A DNA stretch of 64,000 nucleotides from Lutibacter sp. A80 (GTDB taxonomy: Bacteria; Bacteroidota; Bacteroidia; Flavobacteriales; Flavobacteriaceae): NCBI RefSeq assembly GCF_022429645.1, contig NZ_CP092480.1, positions 3,826,501 through 3,890,500 of the forward strand. The letters run 5' to 3'. Below the pieces are notes generated by a model that was given only the letters and a program-made list of their open reading frames with translations, had not been told where the DNA came from and ran no database searches. Within the stretch, counting starts at the first letter, position 1. The number at the start of each line of letters is the position of its first letter. Of this stretch, positions 9,958 through 18,120 are shown in pieces. The position numbers and the translations under genes were made by a program.

Positions 9958-11444
9958 ACCGTATTATAAGCACGTTTTAGTTTTTGAATTACTTGTTCTA
10001 TTTCTTTTTCATTTAAATGTCCAAAACCAAAACGTATAGCACAAGTTTTTTTATCTTGATAAAGAATTGTTTTAGGGATAAATAAATCGTTTTTTTCAGC
10101 TTCTTTAGCAAGTTTAGCTAACGATATTTTAGGATTAAATTGTAGCCAAACGGCTAAGCCACCCGAAGGAATTTTCCATTGTGTAATTCCTGAAAAATAA
10201 ATTGATAGAAGGTTACATAAAGTATCTCTTCTTTTTTTGTAGATAACAATGTTCTTTTTCATAAGACGGTAAATTTCACCTTCATTAATTAATTCAGATA
10301 GCATTTGTTCTTGAATTAAATCACCTTGTTTATCAAGTAATTCTATATAGTTTTTGGCTTCTGTAATTAGATTCTCTGGGGCCACAACAAATCCTGTTTG
10401 AAAGCTAGGAAATAAAGATTGTCCAATTTTTCCTAAATATATAACCATACCATTTGCATCTGAACTAGCCATTGGTAACATTGGAGAACCCTCAAATTGG
10501 AAGTCATAATCAAAATCATCTTCAATAATAGCAAAGCCATACTCTTTAGCTAAATTAAGTAGCTTTAAACGACGCTCAGCACTTAATGTAATGGTTGTTG
10601 GATAATCTCTGTGAGCACAAATATATACACATCTAATACTGTGTTTTATAAAGTGTTTTTTTATGTATTCAATATTTAAACCGTTATTGTCTACAGGTAT
10701 TGTTTTAATGGTAGCTCCTGTTTGTTGAAAAATCATGTTTGCAGCGTAGTTACTTAAATGTCCTACTAAAACAATATCGTTTTGTTTTAATAAGAGTTGA
10801 GATACTACATAAAGGCTCATTTCCGTACTACGTGTATTAATTAGATTATTTGGACTAATATGAAATCCTCTAGTAGCGTTTAAATAATTGCATAATTGAG
10901 TTTGGAATACAGTACTAAAAAATTTGTTTGATCTATTCCATTTATCGATTAAAGTTTTTCGTTTCATAGTAGCACTATACCATCTTGTAAATTGATGTAT
11001 AGGATGTAAACGTAAGTCGGGTTTCCCATCATTAATAAGGTATTTAGATTTTGTAAATTGAACAGTAGAAGCTAAATGAAAGGATTTTTGAAAATGGAAT
11101 CCAGTGGTTTTAGCATAACTATAAGCTTCATTTAGTTTTTGAGATGAAGCTTTTATTTTTGCAGTGCTTTTTTCTGGTTCTAAAACAAAAGTACCTTTAT
11201 TTGGTATAATTTCAACCCAACCTTGTGATGCTAATTCTTCGTAAATTGCAACAGCTGTATTTCTATGCACTTTTAATAAATGGCTTAATACACGCGTACC
11301 CGGTAACATGGTGCCCTTGGTTAAATAACTTCGTTGAATTGCATTTATAATTTGTCCCGAAACCTGTAAATATAAAGGTTGAGCTAAAGTTTTATCTATG
11401 CTTATTAATTGTTTAAAAAGTGTGTTAACCGGACTATCTATCAT
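9939..11444 (-). CDS. MocR/PdxR-like transcriptional regulator lacking the PLP lysine
   Basis: A fusion of an N-terminal GntR-type winged helix (about 15-90: PLYLQVSGQIINAI, LPGTRVLSHLLKVHRNT, GWVEIIPNKGTFV) and a fold-type-I aminotransferase domain (about 130-495), 501 residues, the normal MocR architecture. The position of the lysine that binds pyridoxal phosphate in GabR (YIGTFSKSLLPS) reads YLGKIGQSLFPS here, with Gln342 in place of Lys; the tyrosine of the EDDY motif is Phe311. The protein may therefore sense its ligand without covalent PLP. The last five codons and stop come from the inverted repeat of the neighbouring IS, so the native C-terminus has been replaced. It is divergent from a TonB receptor, with a clear operator between them. 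Confidence 0.9.
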   Translation of the reverse strand: MIDSPVNTLFKQLISIDKTLAQPLYLQVSGQIINAIQRSYLTKGTMLPGTRVLSHLLKVHRNTAVAIYEELASQGWVEIIPNKGTFVLEPEKSTAKIKASSQKLNEAYSYAKTTGFHFQKSFHLASTVQFTKSKYLINDGKPDLRLHPIHQFTRWYSATMKRKTLIDKWNRSNKFFSTVFQTQLCNYLNATRGFHISPNNLINTRSTEMSLYVVSQLLLKQNDIVLVGHLSNYAANMIFQQTGATIKTIPVDNNGLNIEYIKKHFIKHSIRCVYICAHRDYPTTITLSAERRLKLLNLAKEYGFAIIEDDFDYDFQFEGSPMLPMASSDANGMVIYLGKIGQSLFPSFQTGFVVAPENLITEAKNYIELLDKQGDLIQEQMLSELINEGEIYRLMKKNIVIYKKRRDTLCNLLSIYFSGITQWKIPSGGLAVWLQFNPKISLAKLAKEAEKNDLFIPKTILYQDKKTCAIRFGFGHLNEKEIEQVIQKLKRAYNTVMSSPK

Positions 11445-11473
11445 TTTAAAACTGGACTATGTTAATCGTCCGG
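11429..11473. promoter_or_regulatory. Three-site operator between the MocR-like gene and the TonB receptor
   Basis: CCGGACTAT at 11429-11437, CTGGACTAT at 11452-11460 (direct repeat, 23 bases start to start), and the inverted copy ATCGTCCGG at 11465-11473 (8 of 9 identical to the reverse complement of the first). The arrangement of direct and inverted half-sites between the regulator and its divergent neighbour is what MocR proteins bind. The first site lies within the first codons of the regulator, suggesting autoregulation. A weak -7 box for the receptor, TACTTTTA, follows at 11482-11489. Confidence 0.65.
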
Positions 11474-11511
11474 AAAGTTACTACTTTTACAACGTATATA
11501 AATCACTATTT

Positions 11512-13320
11512 ATGAAAATTAAAATTACTTTAATAATTTTTACATTACTTTATATAGTACAGTTAAAAGCACAAGAAGAGACTATTAGACGAGATACTTT
11601 AAAAGAAATTATTATAACTTCCAATAGAATATCTTTACCTTTTTCAGAAAATTCAAGAACCATTACATTAATTACATCTGAAGATATTATAAAAAGTGCT
11701 GCTAGTAATGTTGCAGATTTACTTCAAAATATAGCAGGGTTAGATATAAGAAGACGTGGGGTAGACGGAATGCAATCTGATTTATATATTAGAGGTGGAA
11801 ATTTTGATCAAACTTTAGTGTTAATTGATGGTGTTAAAATGGATGATCCACAAACAGGACACCATTCTATGAATGCAATTTTATCTTTAGATAATATAGA
11901 ACGTATTGAAGTTATAAAAGGTCCCGCAGCAAGAGTTTATGGACAGAATGCATTTACGGGTGCCATAAATATTGTAACTAAAAAAATAAAAGAAAATAAT
12001 CTAAAAGTAAATTTAGGATATGGATCATACCAAAATATAAAAGGAGGTATTACTTTTACTCAAAAATTTGATAATGGAGGGATTTTTACCGCATTAAATT
12101 ATCAAGAATCTGAAGGGTATAGGTATAATACAGACTTTAAAAATAAATCAATTTTTGTTAAAGCTAACTTAGGTAGTTATAATTTAACGTCATCTTATAC
12201 GGAAAGAGATTTTGGAGCAAACGGGTTTTATGCAAGTCCAGCTGCAATAGATCAATATGAAGAGACACAAACAAGTTTAGTAGCTATAGATGCTAATTAT
12301 ACCATTAAAAATATTACAATTAAACCTAGAGTTTATTGGAAACGTAATCAAGACTTGTATTTATATTTACGACATGATCCTCCAGTATATCGTAATTTAC
12401 ATATTTCTAACAAAATAGGGGCAGAAACAAATGCTGTACTTAATTCTTCACTAGGTAAAACAGGTATTGGATTAGATGTTTCAAGAGTATTTTTAGTTAG
12501 TAACAATCTACAAGACCATGCTAGAACTGTAATAACAGGGTTTTTGGAACACCGTTTTGAAATAAATAATTTTGATATTACTCCAGGAATTGCTATTAGT
12601 TCATATTCAGATTTTAATACAAAAGCCTTCCCTGGAATTGATGTTGGTTATCGGTTTTCTGAACGTTTAAAAATGTACAGTAATATAGGGTATACTTATA
12701 GAGTACCTACATTTACAGATCTTTATTATATAGGTAGTAATGAAATAGGAAATCCAGATTTAAAACCAGAATCAGCATTGTCTGAAGAGTTAGGTTTTAA
12801 GTATAATACAAGAAATTTAGATATTAATGTGGCATTTTTTAATAGAACTGCTGATGATTTAATTGATTGGGCAAAGGACAATCCAGAAGATCCTGATGAA
12901 AAGTGGGAGGCAAGAAATTTTAGTGAAGTTACAACAAAAGGATTTGAAATAGATTTTGGTTATAGGTTTCAGTTATGGGATTTGGAACAACGATTTAATT
13001 TAGGGTATAGTTTTATAGAAGATGAGAATAAAGATGAGTATACAAGGTATGCCTTAAATAGTATTAAGCACCAATTAACATCGGGTATAGATTTTAAGTT
13101 TTCTAAATTATTTAGTCAAAATATTTCTTATAGATTTGTAGAAAGATCGAGAGGAGAAACCTACACAGTTGTAGATGCCAAAATAAAAACAGAATTACCA
13201 AATAGAATTGGTGTGTTTTTAAGTGCTAATAATATTTTTAATACAACATATACAGAAACGAATCTAGTTCCAATGCCAAAAGGAAATATAATGTTAGGAA
13301 TTAACTATAAAATCTACTAG
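11512..13320 (+). CDS. TonB-dependent outer membrane receptor
   Basis: Outer membrane beta-barrel receptor with plug, 602 residues from ATG at 11512. That start is chosen because it opens a signal peptide (MKIKITLIIFTLLYIVQLKAQ); a longer open frame to 11398 would overlap the divergent regulator. After a probable TonB box (DTLKEIIITSNR) the plug domain runs to about residue 165 (LQNIAGLDIRRRG, YIRGGNFDQTLVLIDG, IEVIKGPAARVYGQNAFTGAINI), then the barrel, ending in an aromatic residue (NYKIY). The short length and plug sequence resemble vitamin or siderophore receptors of the BtuB/FecA type rather than SusC, but the substrate cannot be told. It is probably controlled by the divergent MocR-like protein. 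Confidence 0.9.
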   Translation: MKIKITLIIFTLLYIVQLKAQEETIRRDTLKEIIITSNRISLPFSENSRTITLITSEDIIKSAASNVADLLQNIAGLDIRRRGVDGMQSDLYIRGGNFDQTLVLIDGVKMDDPQTGHHSMNAILSLDNIERIEVIKGPAARVYGQNAFTGAINIVTKKIKENNLKVNLGYGSYQNIKGGITFTQKFDNGGIFTALNYQESEGYRYNTDFKNKSIFVKANLGSYNLTSSYTERDFGANGFYASPAAIDQYEETQTSLVAIDANYTIKNITIKPRVYWKRNQDLYLYLRHDPPVYRNLHISNKIGAETNAVLNSSLGKTGIGLDVSRVFLVSNNLQDHARTVITGFLEHRFEINNFDITPGIAISSYSDFNTKAFPGIDVGYRFSERLKMYSNIGYTYRVPTFTDLYYIGSNEIGNPDLKPESALSEELGFKYNTRNLDINVAFFNRTADDLIDWAKDNPEDPDEKWEARNFSEVTTKGFEIDFGYRFQLWDLEQRFNLGYSFIEDENKDEYTRYALNSIKHQLTSGIDFKFSKLFSQNISYRFVERSRGETYTVVDAKIKTELPNRIGVFLSANNIFNTTYTETNLVPMPKGNIMLGINYKIY

Positions 13321-13582
13321 AAAAAAGAGGGTATACTATAAACCTATTTATGCTTTTAAAAGTTTAATTTTTATATAAACCAACCTGCAATTTAGCATAA
13401 AAAGATGAATTTTCTTTAAATTTTAACAAAAAATTTAGATTTAAAAATTTAATACAATTATTATATTTCATCTGTTTTTACATAATATTTATATAAAATG
13501 TAAATATATAACGTTTTCGGTGGTTAAAATTTAAATTAATTACTTCAAATTGTTAAATTAATAGTAATAGTGTTTTTGCAGC
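13321..13582. other. AT-rich intergenic stretch with no recognised feature
   Basis: Between the receptor stop and the promoter at 13583. Very AT-rich, with no open frame of note and no hairpin followed by a T-run that I could find. Nothing assignable. Confidence 0.6.
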
Positions 13583-13612
13583 TTGTAAAACCTAAATGTA
13601 GTTGTATCTTTG
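13583..13612 (+). promoter_or_regulatory. Strong Bacteroidota-type promoter of the small peptide unit
   Basis: TTG at 13583-13585, 19 bases, then TATCTTTG at 13605-13612, an exact match to the TTG / TAnnTTTG pattern. Transcription should start near 13617-13620, about 23 bases before the ATG at 13642. Confidence 0.85.
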
Positions 13613-13641
13613 CCGATCAAATAACTACTAAAATTATCAAT

Positions 13642-13755
13642 ATGAAAATTATTAAGAAATTAAAAAATCAAGAAAGTAAGAAAAGAATGTCAGCAGTTGA
13701 TTTTAAAAATGCAAAAAGTATTACTTGGAATAGTAAAAGAAGATTCGGAATTTAA
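13642..13755 (+). CDS. Small basic peptide of unknown function (37 residues)
   Basis: I do not recognise this family. From ATG at 13642 the product is 37 residues with 9 Lys and 3 Arg against 1 Glu and 1 Asp. It begins MKIIKKLKNQESKKR and ends NSKRRFGI; it has one Trp, no Cys, no signal peptide and no membrane segment. A longer open frame begins at 13570, but it runs through the promoter, so the internal ATG is preferred. The unit is complete and isolated: a consensus promoter 30 bases upstream and a terminator 25 bases downstream. Such a layout fits an abundant small protein (nucleic-acid binding or ribosome-associated by charge), a peptide precursor, or a small RNA that happens to contain an open frame. 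Confidence 0.5.
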   Translation: MKIIKKLKNQESKKRMSAVDFKNAKSITWNSKRRFGI

Positions 13756-13779
13756 TTAAGTATATAACATATTTTAATG

Positions 13780-13813
13780 TGAAAAGTGGTAGATGTATCT
13801 ACCACTTTTTTTG
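13780..13813 (+). terminator. Terminator of the small peptide unit
   Basis: Stem AAAAGTGGTAGA pairing with TCTACCACTTTT around the loop TGTA, followed by a run of T. It begins about 25 bases after the small reading frame. Confidence 0.92.
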
Positions 13814-13891
13814 TATTTAAAAATTAATTTCACCAAAAATATGGTACAATTTAAATTAAAAACTTAATCCTAATTAATCTATAATTAATTT

Positions 13892-13899
13892 TATCTTTG
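13892..13899 (+). promoter_or_regulatory. -7 box upstream of the TlpA-like gene
   Basis: TATCTTTG, an exact TAnnTTTG match, 29 bases before the ATG at 13929. I see no TTG at the expected -33 distance. Confidence 0.6.
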
Positions 13900-13928
13900 A
13901 AAATTAATATTTAAACTTAATAGACATA

Positions 13929-15302
13929 ATGAAAAAAATAATAACATTAATAGCAATTTTAGCAATTGTTTCCTGTAAACAAGAAGCAAAGATTGATTAT
14001 GCAATTTTATCTGGTAAGATAACAAATACTAAGGTTAATAAATTAACATTTAATAATACAAATAGTAATATTAAAGAAATAATTAAAGTTACAGATGAAG
14101 GCGAGTTTAAAGACACTTTATCAGTTACATCAGGTTATTATATTCTTTCTGATGGTAAAAATAAGTCAACACTATATTTAGAACCAGGTAACGAAGTGAC
14201 AATTAATTTTGATGCAAGTGATTTTGAAAATACCTTAGAATTATCAGGGCCAGGATCTGAAATAAGTAATTATTTAATTAGTAAAAATAAAAAGTTTAAA
14301 GAATTAATAGGTACAGGTACCGATGTTTATTTATTAGAAGAAACTGCTTACAAAACTAAATTTAATGAAATTAAAACAGTATCTGAAGAATTGTTAGAGG
14401 CTTCAGAAGGAATATCTGAAGATTTTAAAGAGAAAGAAAAAAGAAATATTTACTATTCATATTTAAGTTTTATAAGTAAATATGAATTATACCATTCACA
14501 TTATGCTAAAAAGAAAGATTTTAAAGTTTCTGATGAATTCTTAAATGAGTTAGAAACATTAGATTATAATAATGAAGAAGATTTTATATTTTCTAAAAAT
14601 TATGAAAATCTTGTAAATACTCATTATCAAAAAGAAGCTAAAAAATTAGCAGAAAAAGAATCAATACCTGAAGATATTGCCTATTTAAAAGTTGCAGCTA
14701 ATATTCCTAATGAAACTATAAAAAACAAGTTAGTTTATGTAAACTCTATTTATGGGATAACTTACACAACTGAATTAGAAGAGTTTTATAGCTTATTTAT
14801 GGCTGCTTCAACAAATGAAGCCAATAAAAAAGAAATTACAGAAAGTTATAATAAACTAAAAACTGTTGCTAAAGGTCAGCCTTCTCCAAAATTCGAAAAT
14901 TATGAGAATTTTAATGGAGGTACAACTTCTTTAGATGATTTAAAAGGAAAATTTGTTTATGTAGATGTTTGGGCTACCTGGTGTGGACCTTGTATAGCTG
15001 AAATTCCATCTTTAAAAGAAGTAGAAGCTAAATACCATAATAAAAATATAGAATTTGTAAGTATTTCTGTAGATGCTGAAAAGGATTATGAAAAATGGAA
15101 AACAATGGTTGAAGAAGAGGATTTAAAAGGTATACAATTATTTTCAGATAAAAGTTGGAAATCTGATTTTGTTACAGGTTATTTAATAAAAGGTATTCCT
15201 CGTTTTATTTTAATAGATCCTAATGGAAATATTGTAAATTCTAATGCTCCAAGACCTTCAAGCGAAAAGTTAATTGAGTTATTTGACGAAAATAATATTT
15301 AA
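13929..15302 (+). CDS. TlpA-family thiol-disulfide oxidoreductase lipoprotein
   Basis: A 457-residue cell-envelope lipoprotein. The signal ends in a lipobox with Cys16 (AIVSC-KQ), so it is anchored in a membrane facing the periplasm. Residues about 25-110 look like the DUF4369-type beta domain found in front of thioredoxin modules in Bacteroidota. A mainly helical linker follows, then a C-terminal TlpA/AhpC-like thioredoxin fold (about 315-457) with the redox pair C352 and C355 in ATWCGPCIAEIPSLK and the cis-proline segment KGIPRFILIDPNG. It probably reduces or isomerises disulfides in periplasmic proteins; the substrate is unknown. It stands alone, with its own -7 box and terminator. Confidence 0.88.
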   Translation: MKKIITLIAILAIVSCKQEAKIDYAILSGKITNTKVNKLTFNNTNSNIKEIIKVTDEGEFKDTLSVTSGYYILSDGKNKSTLYLEPGNEVTINFDASDFENTLELSGPGSEISNYLISKNKKFKELIGTGTDVYLLEETAYKTKFNEIKTVSEELLEASEGISEDFKEKEKRNIYYSYLSFISKYELYHSHYAKKKDFKVSDEFLNELETLDYNNEEDFIFSKNYENLVNTHYQKEAKKLAEKESIPEDIAYLKVAANIPNETIKNKLVYVNSIYGITYTTELEEFYSLFMAASTNEANKKEITESYNKLKTVAKGQPSPKFENYENFNGGTTSLDDLKGKFVYVDVWATWCGPCIAEIPSLKEVEAKYHNKNIEFVSISVDAEKDYEKWKTMVEEEDLKGIQLFSDKSWKSDFVTGYLIKGIPRFILIDPNGNIVNSNAPRPSSEKLIELFDENNI

Positions 15303-15326
15303 CCTATTATTTTTAGTAAAGAATAT

Positions 15327-15354
15327 AAAGGCCACTTAAATTTAAGTGGCCTTT
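15327..15354 (+). terminator. Bidirectional terminator between the TlpA-like gene and nnr
   Basis: Perfect 28-base palindrome: AAAGGCCACTTAAA (15327-15340) and TTTAAGTGGCCTTT (15341-15354). It lies between the convergent TlpA-like gene (ends 15302) and nnr (ends 15371), so it can serve both. Confidence 0.92.
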
Positions 15355-15370
15355 TGTTTTTATAATTTTT

Positions 15371-16912
15371 TTAACTCTCATTTTCTTTACTTTCTTCTAT
15401 AGGTTCATTTTTATAAAATAAATCTAATAATGCATTTGGTAAAAATTTTAAAATTGATGAAGCTGTAAACGTTTCATAGCCCGTTTTTGAAATTGCAATA
15501 TCAGCAGTTTTTCCATGTAAATATACACCTAAAATTGCAGCATTAATTGGTTCGTATTTTTGAGCAATTAAGCCAGTTATTATTCCGGTTAAAACATCAC
15601 CACTTCCTGCTGTAGCTAAGGCAGGGTTTCCTGTTGAATTAAAATACATTGTTGCGTTATTTACAATAACTGTGTGTGCACCTTTTAGAACAATAATAAG
15701 TCCGAATTTTTTTGAAAAAACACTAATTTTTTCTAATTTTTCAAAATCATTTTTCCAAGGTCCAATTAAACGCTCTAGTTCTTTAGGGTGTGGAGTTAAT
15801 ACCGTATTTTTTGGTAAATAATTTAAGAGTGTTTTATTTTGAGATAATAAATTTAAAGCATCTGCATCAATTACTAATGGTACTTTATTTGTTTTGATAA
15901 ATTTTTCAAAGCCAATAGCCGTTTTATCAAGAGTACCTATACCAGGGCCAACTGCAATAACTGTAGCTTTTGTTTTAAAATTAAAGTATTCCAAAGCAAT
16001 GTCATTATCTACTTCAACCATAGCTTCAGGAACTGCTATTTGTAAAATAGGATAACCACATTTTGGAATATAACTAGTTACTAGTCCGCTACCAATTTTT
16101 AAAGCTGCTTTTGTTGATAGGGTAGCTGCACCAATTTTACCAAAACTTCCTCCAATTATAAGAGAATGACCAAAAGAGCCTTTATGAGACCATTTAGTTC
16201 TAGGTTTGTATAATTGTAAAATATCATTTTTAAGAATATAATGTAGGTTTGGTTTTAAATTATTGATAAAATTTAAATCAAGACCAATATCAATTACTTC
16301 CCAAGTATTAATAAAATTGCTGTTATCTGGTAGTAAAAATGCTAATTTTGGTGTTTGAAAAGTAAGTGTATGTGTTGCTTTTAATACAGCATTTTTATCA
16401 AGTATAGCAACATCGCTAGGAAGTCCAGATGGTAAATCTATGGCTAAAGTAAAGGCGTTGGTGTTATTTATATGATTAATTAATTTTTTAGTGAAATTTT
16501 CAGGAGGTCTTGTTAGGCCGTTTCCAAAAATGGCATCAATTATAATATCTTTAGAAGAAATTTCAGGAAAATTATGCTCATCATTAATAATAATAGGCCA
16601 TTTACCTAGCTCTTTTAATCTATCATAATTTATTAAAAATTCTTTAGTTCTTTTTTCGCTAAAATTAACAATATAACAGTCTACATCATATCCATTTTTG
16701 TATAAATAACGAGCAATAACTAATCCATCACCACCATTATTCCCAATTCCACAAAATATATGGATTTTAATATTTTCACCTTGTAGTTGGGTGTGCAGCC
16801 AATTAAAACATTGTTTAGCTGCGTGTTCCATTAAATCTATTGAAGAAATGTTATTAGTTGTAATGGTAGCTTTATCAGCAGCAGAAATTTGATGTGAGTT
16901 GAGTATAAACAT
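15371..16912 (-). CDS. nnr: Bifunctional NAD(P)H-hydrate repair enzyme
   Basis: Repairs NAD(P)H damaged by hydration: the N-terminal YjeF domain (about 1-210) epimerises R- and S-NAD(P)HX, and the C-terminal ribokinase-like domain (about 225-500) dehydrates S-NAD(P)HX with ADP. Seen in the sequence: the epimerase motif GIGNNGGDGLVIARYL, and in the dehydratase GSFGKIGAATLSTKAAL, VIAVGPGIGTLDK, LTPHPKELERLIG and NPALATAGSGDVLTGII. Length 513 is normal for the fused form. It stands alone on the minus strand, facing the TlpA-like gene, and starts about 190 bases from the accA stop. Confidence 0.95.
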   Translation of the reverse strand: MFILNSHQISAADKATITTNNISSIDLMEHAAKQCFNWLHTQLQGENIKIHIFCGIGNNGGDGLVIARYLYKNGYDVDCYIVNFSEKRTKEFLINYDRLKELGKWPIIINDEHNFPEISSKDIIIDAIFGNGLTRPPENFTKKLINHINNTNAFTLAIDLPSGLPSDVAILDKNAVLKATHTLTFQTPKLAFLLPDNSNFINTWEVIDIGLDLNFINNLKPNLHYILKNDILQLYKPRTKWSHKGSFGHSLIIGGSFGKIGAATLSTKAALKIGSGLVTSYIPKCGYPILQIAVPEAMVEVDNDIALEYFNFKTKATVIAVGPGIGTLDKTAIGFEKFIKTNKVPLVIDADALNLLSQNKTLLNYLPKNTVLTPHPKELERLIGPWKNDFEKLEKISVFSKKFGLIIVLKGAHTVIVNNATMYFNSTGNPALATAGSGDVLTGIITGLIAQKYEPINAAILGVYLHGKTADIAISKTGYETFTASSILKFLPNALLDLFYKNEPIEESKENES

Positions 16913-17016
16913 AGTTTAAAATTAATACAATAGGTTGATATTTCATCAATCTAAATCAATTTTTATCTGCTAGTTTTATTAACATTTTTTATAGAATAAA
17001 ACTACAGAGTAATTAA

Positions 17017-17053
17017 AAACCTTATAACGCTATTAGTTTGCGTTATAAGGTTT
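17017..17053 (-). terminator. Terminator downstream of accA
   Basis: Stem AAACCTTATAACGC (17017-17030) and its exact complement (17040-17053) with a nine-base loop. On the minus strand it is followed by a T-run, about 50 bases past the accA stop. Confidence 0.88.
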
Positions 17054-17105
17054 CTATATAATTTTAAATGTTGTTTATACTTTGTGTAAGTATTCAATAA
17101 CTATT

Positions 17106-18059
17106 TTAACCTTTAAATTCACCCATTTGAATGTATTTATCCATACGTTTAGTAACTAAGTCTGTAGGTGTTAAATCTTTAAGTTCTTTAAAAGCTTTTA
17201 AGATAGTTTTTTCAACTTCTTTAAACGCACCTTCTCTATCAAAATGAGCTCCTCCAAGAGGCTCTTTTATAATACCGTCAATTAATTTTTGTTTTTTCAT
17301 ATCATTTGCGGTCAGTTTAAGCGCATCAGCCGCTTTTTCTTTATGCTCCCAACTTCTCCATAAAATTGAAGAACAAGATTCAGGAGATATTACAGAATAC
17401 CAGGTGTTTTCCATCATATAAACTCTATCACCAACTCCAATTCCTACAGCACCACCGGATGCACCTTCACCAATTACTATTGTAATAATAGGTGTTTTTA
17501 GGCGTGTCATTTCTAAAATATTACGAGCAATTGCTTCACCTTGGCCGCGTTCTTCTGCTTCTAAACCAGGATATGCTCCTGGTGTATCTAATAGAGTAAT
17601 AACAGGAATTCCAAATTTTTCAGCCATTTTCATAAGTCTTAAAGCTTTTCTATATCCTTCAGGATTAGACATTCCAAAGTTTCTATATTGACGTGTTTTG
17701 GTATTATAGCCTTTTTGTTGGCCAATAAACATAAAGGATTGATCTCCTATTTTACCTAAACCTCCAATCATAGCTTTATCGTCTTTAACAGTTCTATCAC
17801 CGTGTAATTCCATAAAAGTACCATTGGTTAGGTAGTTTATATAATCTAAAGTGTATGGTCTGTTTGGATGTCTAGATAGTTGAACTCTTTGCCAAGCAGT
17901 AAGGTTTTTATATATATCGGTTTTTGTTTTTAGCAATTTTTTTTCGATGTTTTTGCAACTTTCTGTTACATCTACATCACTTTCTTTACCAATTAATTCG
18001 CACTTCGTAAGTTGTTCTTCTAATTCTTTTATTGGTAATTCAAATTCTAAATATTCCAT
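17106..18059 (-). CDS. accA: Acetyl-CoA carboxylase carboxyltransferase subunit alpha
   Basis: Alpha subunit of the carboxyltransferase that passes the carboxyl group from biotin to acetyl-CoA, the first step of fatty acid synthesis; it works with AccD, not in this window. Length 317 is typical. Visible family segments: [67 protein letters not shown] and the conserved [10 protein letters not shown]. The N-terminal helical region (1-60) is present. A -7 box (TATATTTG) lies 23 bases upstream. The DMT exporter ends just upstream, but accA seems to have its own promoter. Confidence 0.97.
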   Translation of the reverse strand: MEYLEFELPIKELEEQLTKCELIGKESDVDVTESCKNIEKKLLKTKTDIYKNLTAWQRVQLSRHPNRPYTLDYINYLTNGTFMELHGDRTVKDDKAMIGGLGKIGDQSFMFIGQQKGYNTKTRQYRNFGMSNPEGYRKALRLMKMAEKFGIPVITLLDTPGAYPGLEAEERGQGEAIARNILEMTRLKTPIITIVIGEGASGGAVGIGVGDRVYMMENTWYSVISPESCSSILWRSWEHKEKAADALKLTANDMKKQKLIDGIIKEPLGGAHFDREGAFKEVEKTILKAFKELKDLTPTDLVTKRMDKYIQMGEFKG

Positions 18060-18082
18060 GTTTTTTAAATTTGGATGTTATA

Positions 18083-18120
18083 CAAATATAATAACTTCTA
18101 TATTTTATGTAAGTACTTAC
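18083..18120 (-). promoter_or_regulatory. accA promoter with a 12-base palindrome
   Basis: On the minus strand, TATATTTG (plus coordinates 18083-18090) matches TAnnTTTG. Instead of a TTG, the -33 position holds the perfect palindrome GTAAGTACTTAC (18109-18120), which also covers the stop codon of the upstream DMT exporter gene. It could be an operator or an activator site. Confidence 0.5.

Noticed and set aside
8556..9958. TTA target duplication for the intact IS
   Set aside because: A TTA occurs at 8556-8558 on the left, but it is not adjacent to the TGTC end; adjacent triplets differ, so I did not call a duplication.
11398..11511. Longer N-terminus of the TonB receptor
   Set aside because: It would overlap the start of the divergent regulator and its operator and put 38 residues before a normal signal peptide.
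11445..11511. Cobalamin riboswitch before the TonB receptor
   Set aside because: The gap is only 67 bases and holds the regulator sites; no B12-box-like sequence or long fold is present.
13570..13641. Longer form (61 codons) of the small peptide frame
   Set aside because: The added 24 codons run through the consensus promoter at 13583-13612; the ATG at 13642 lies just after the expected transcription start.
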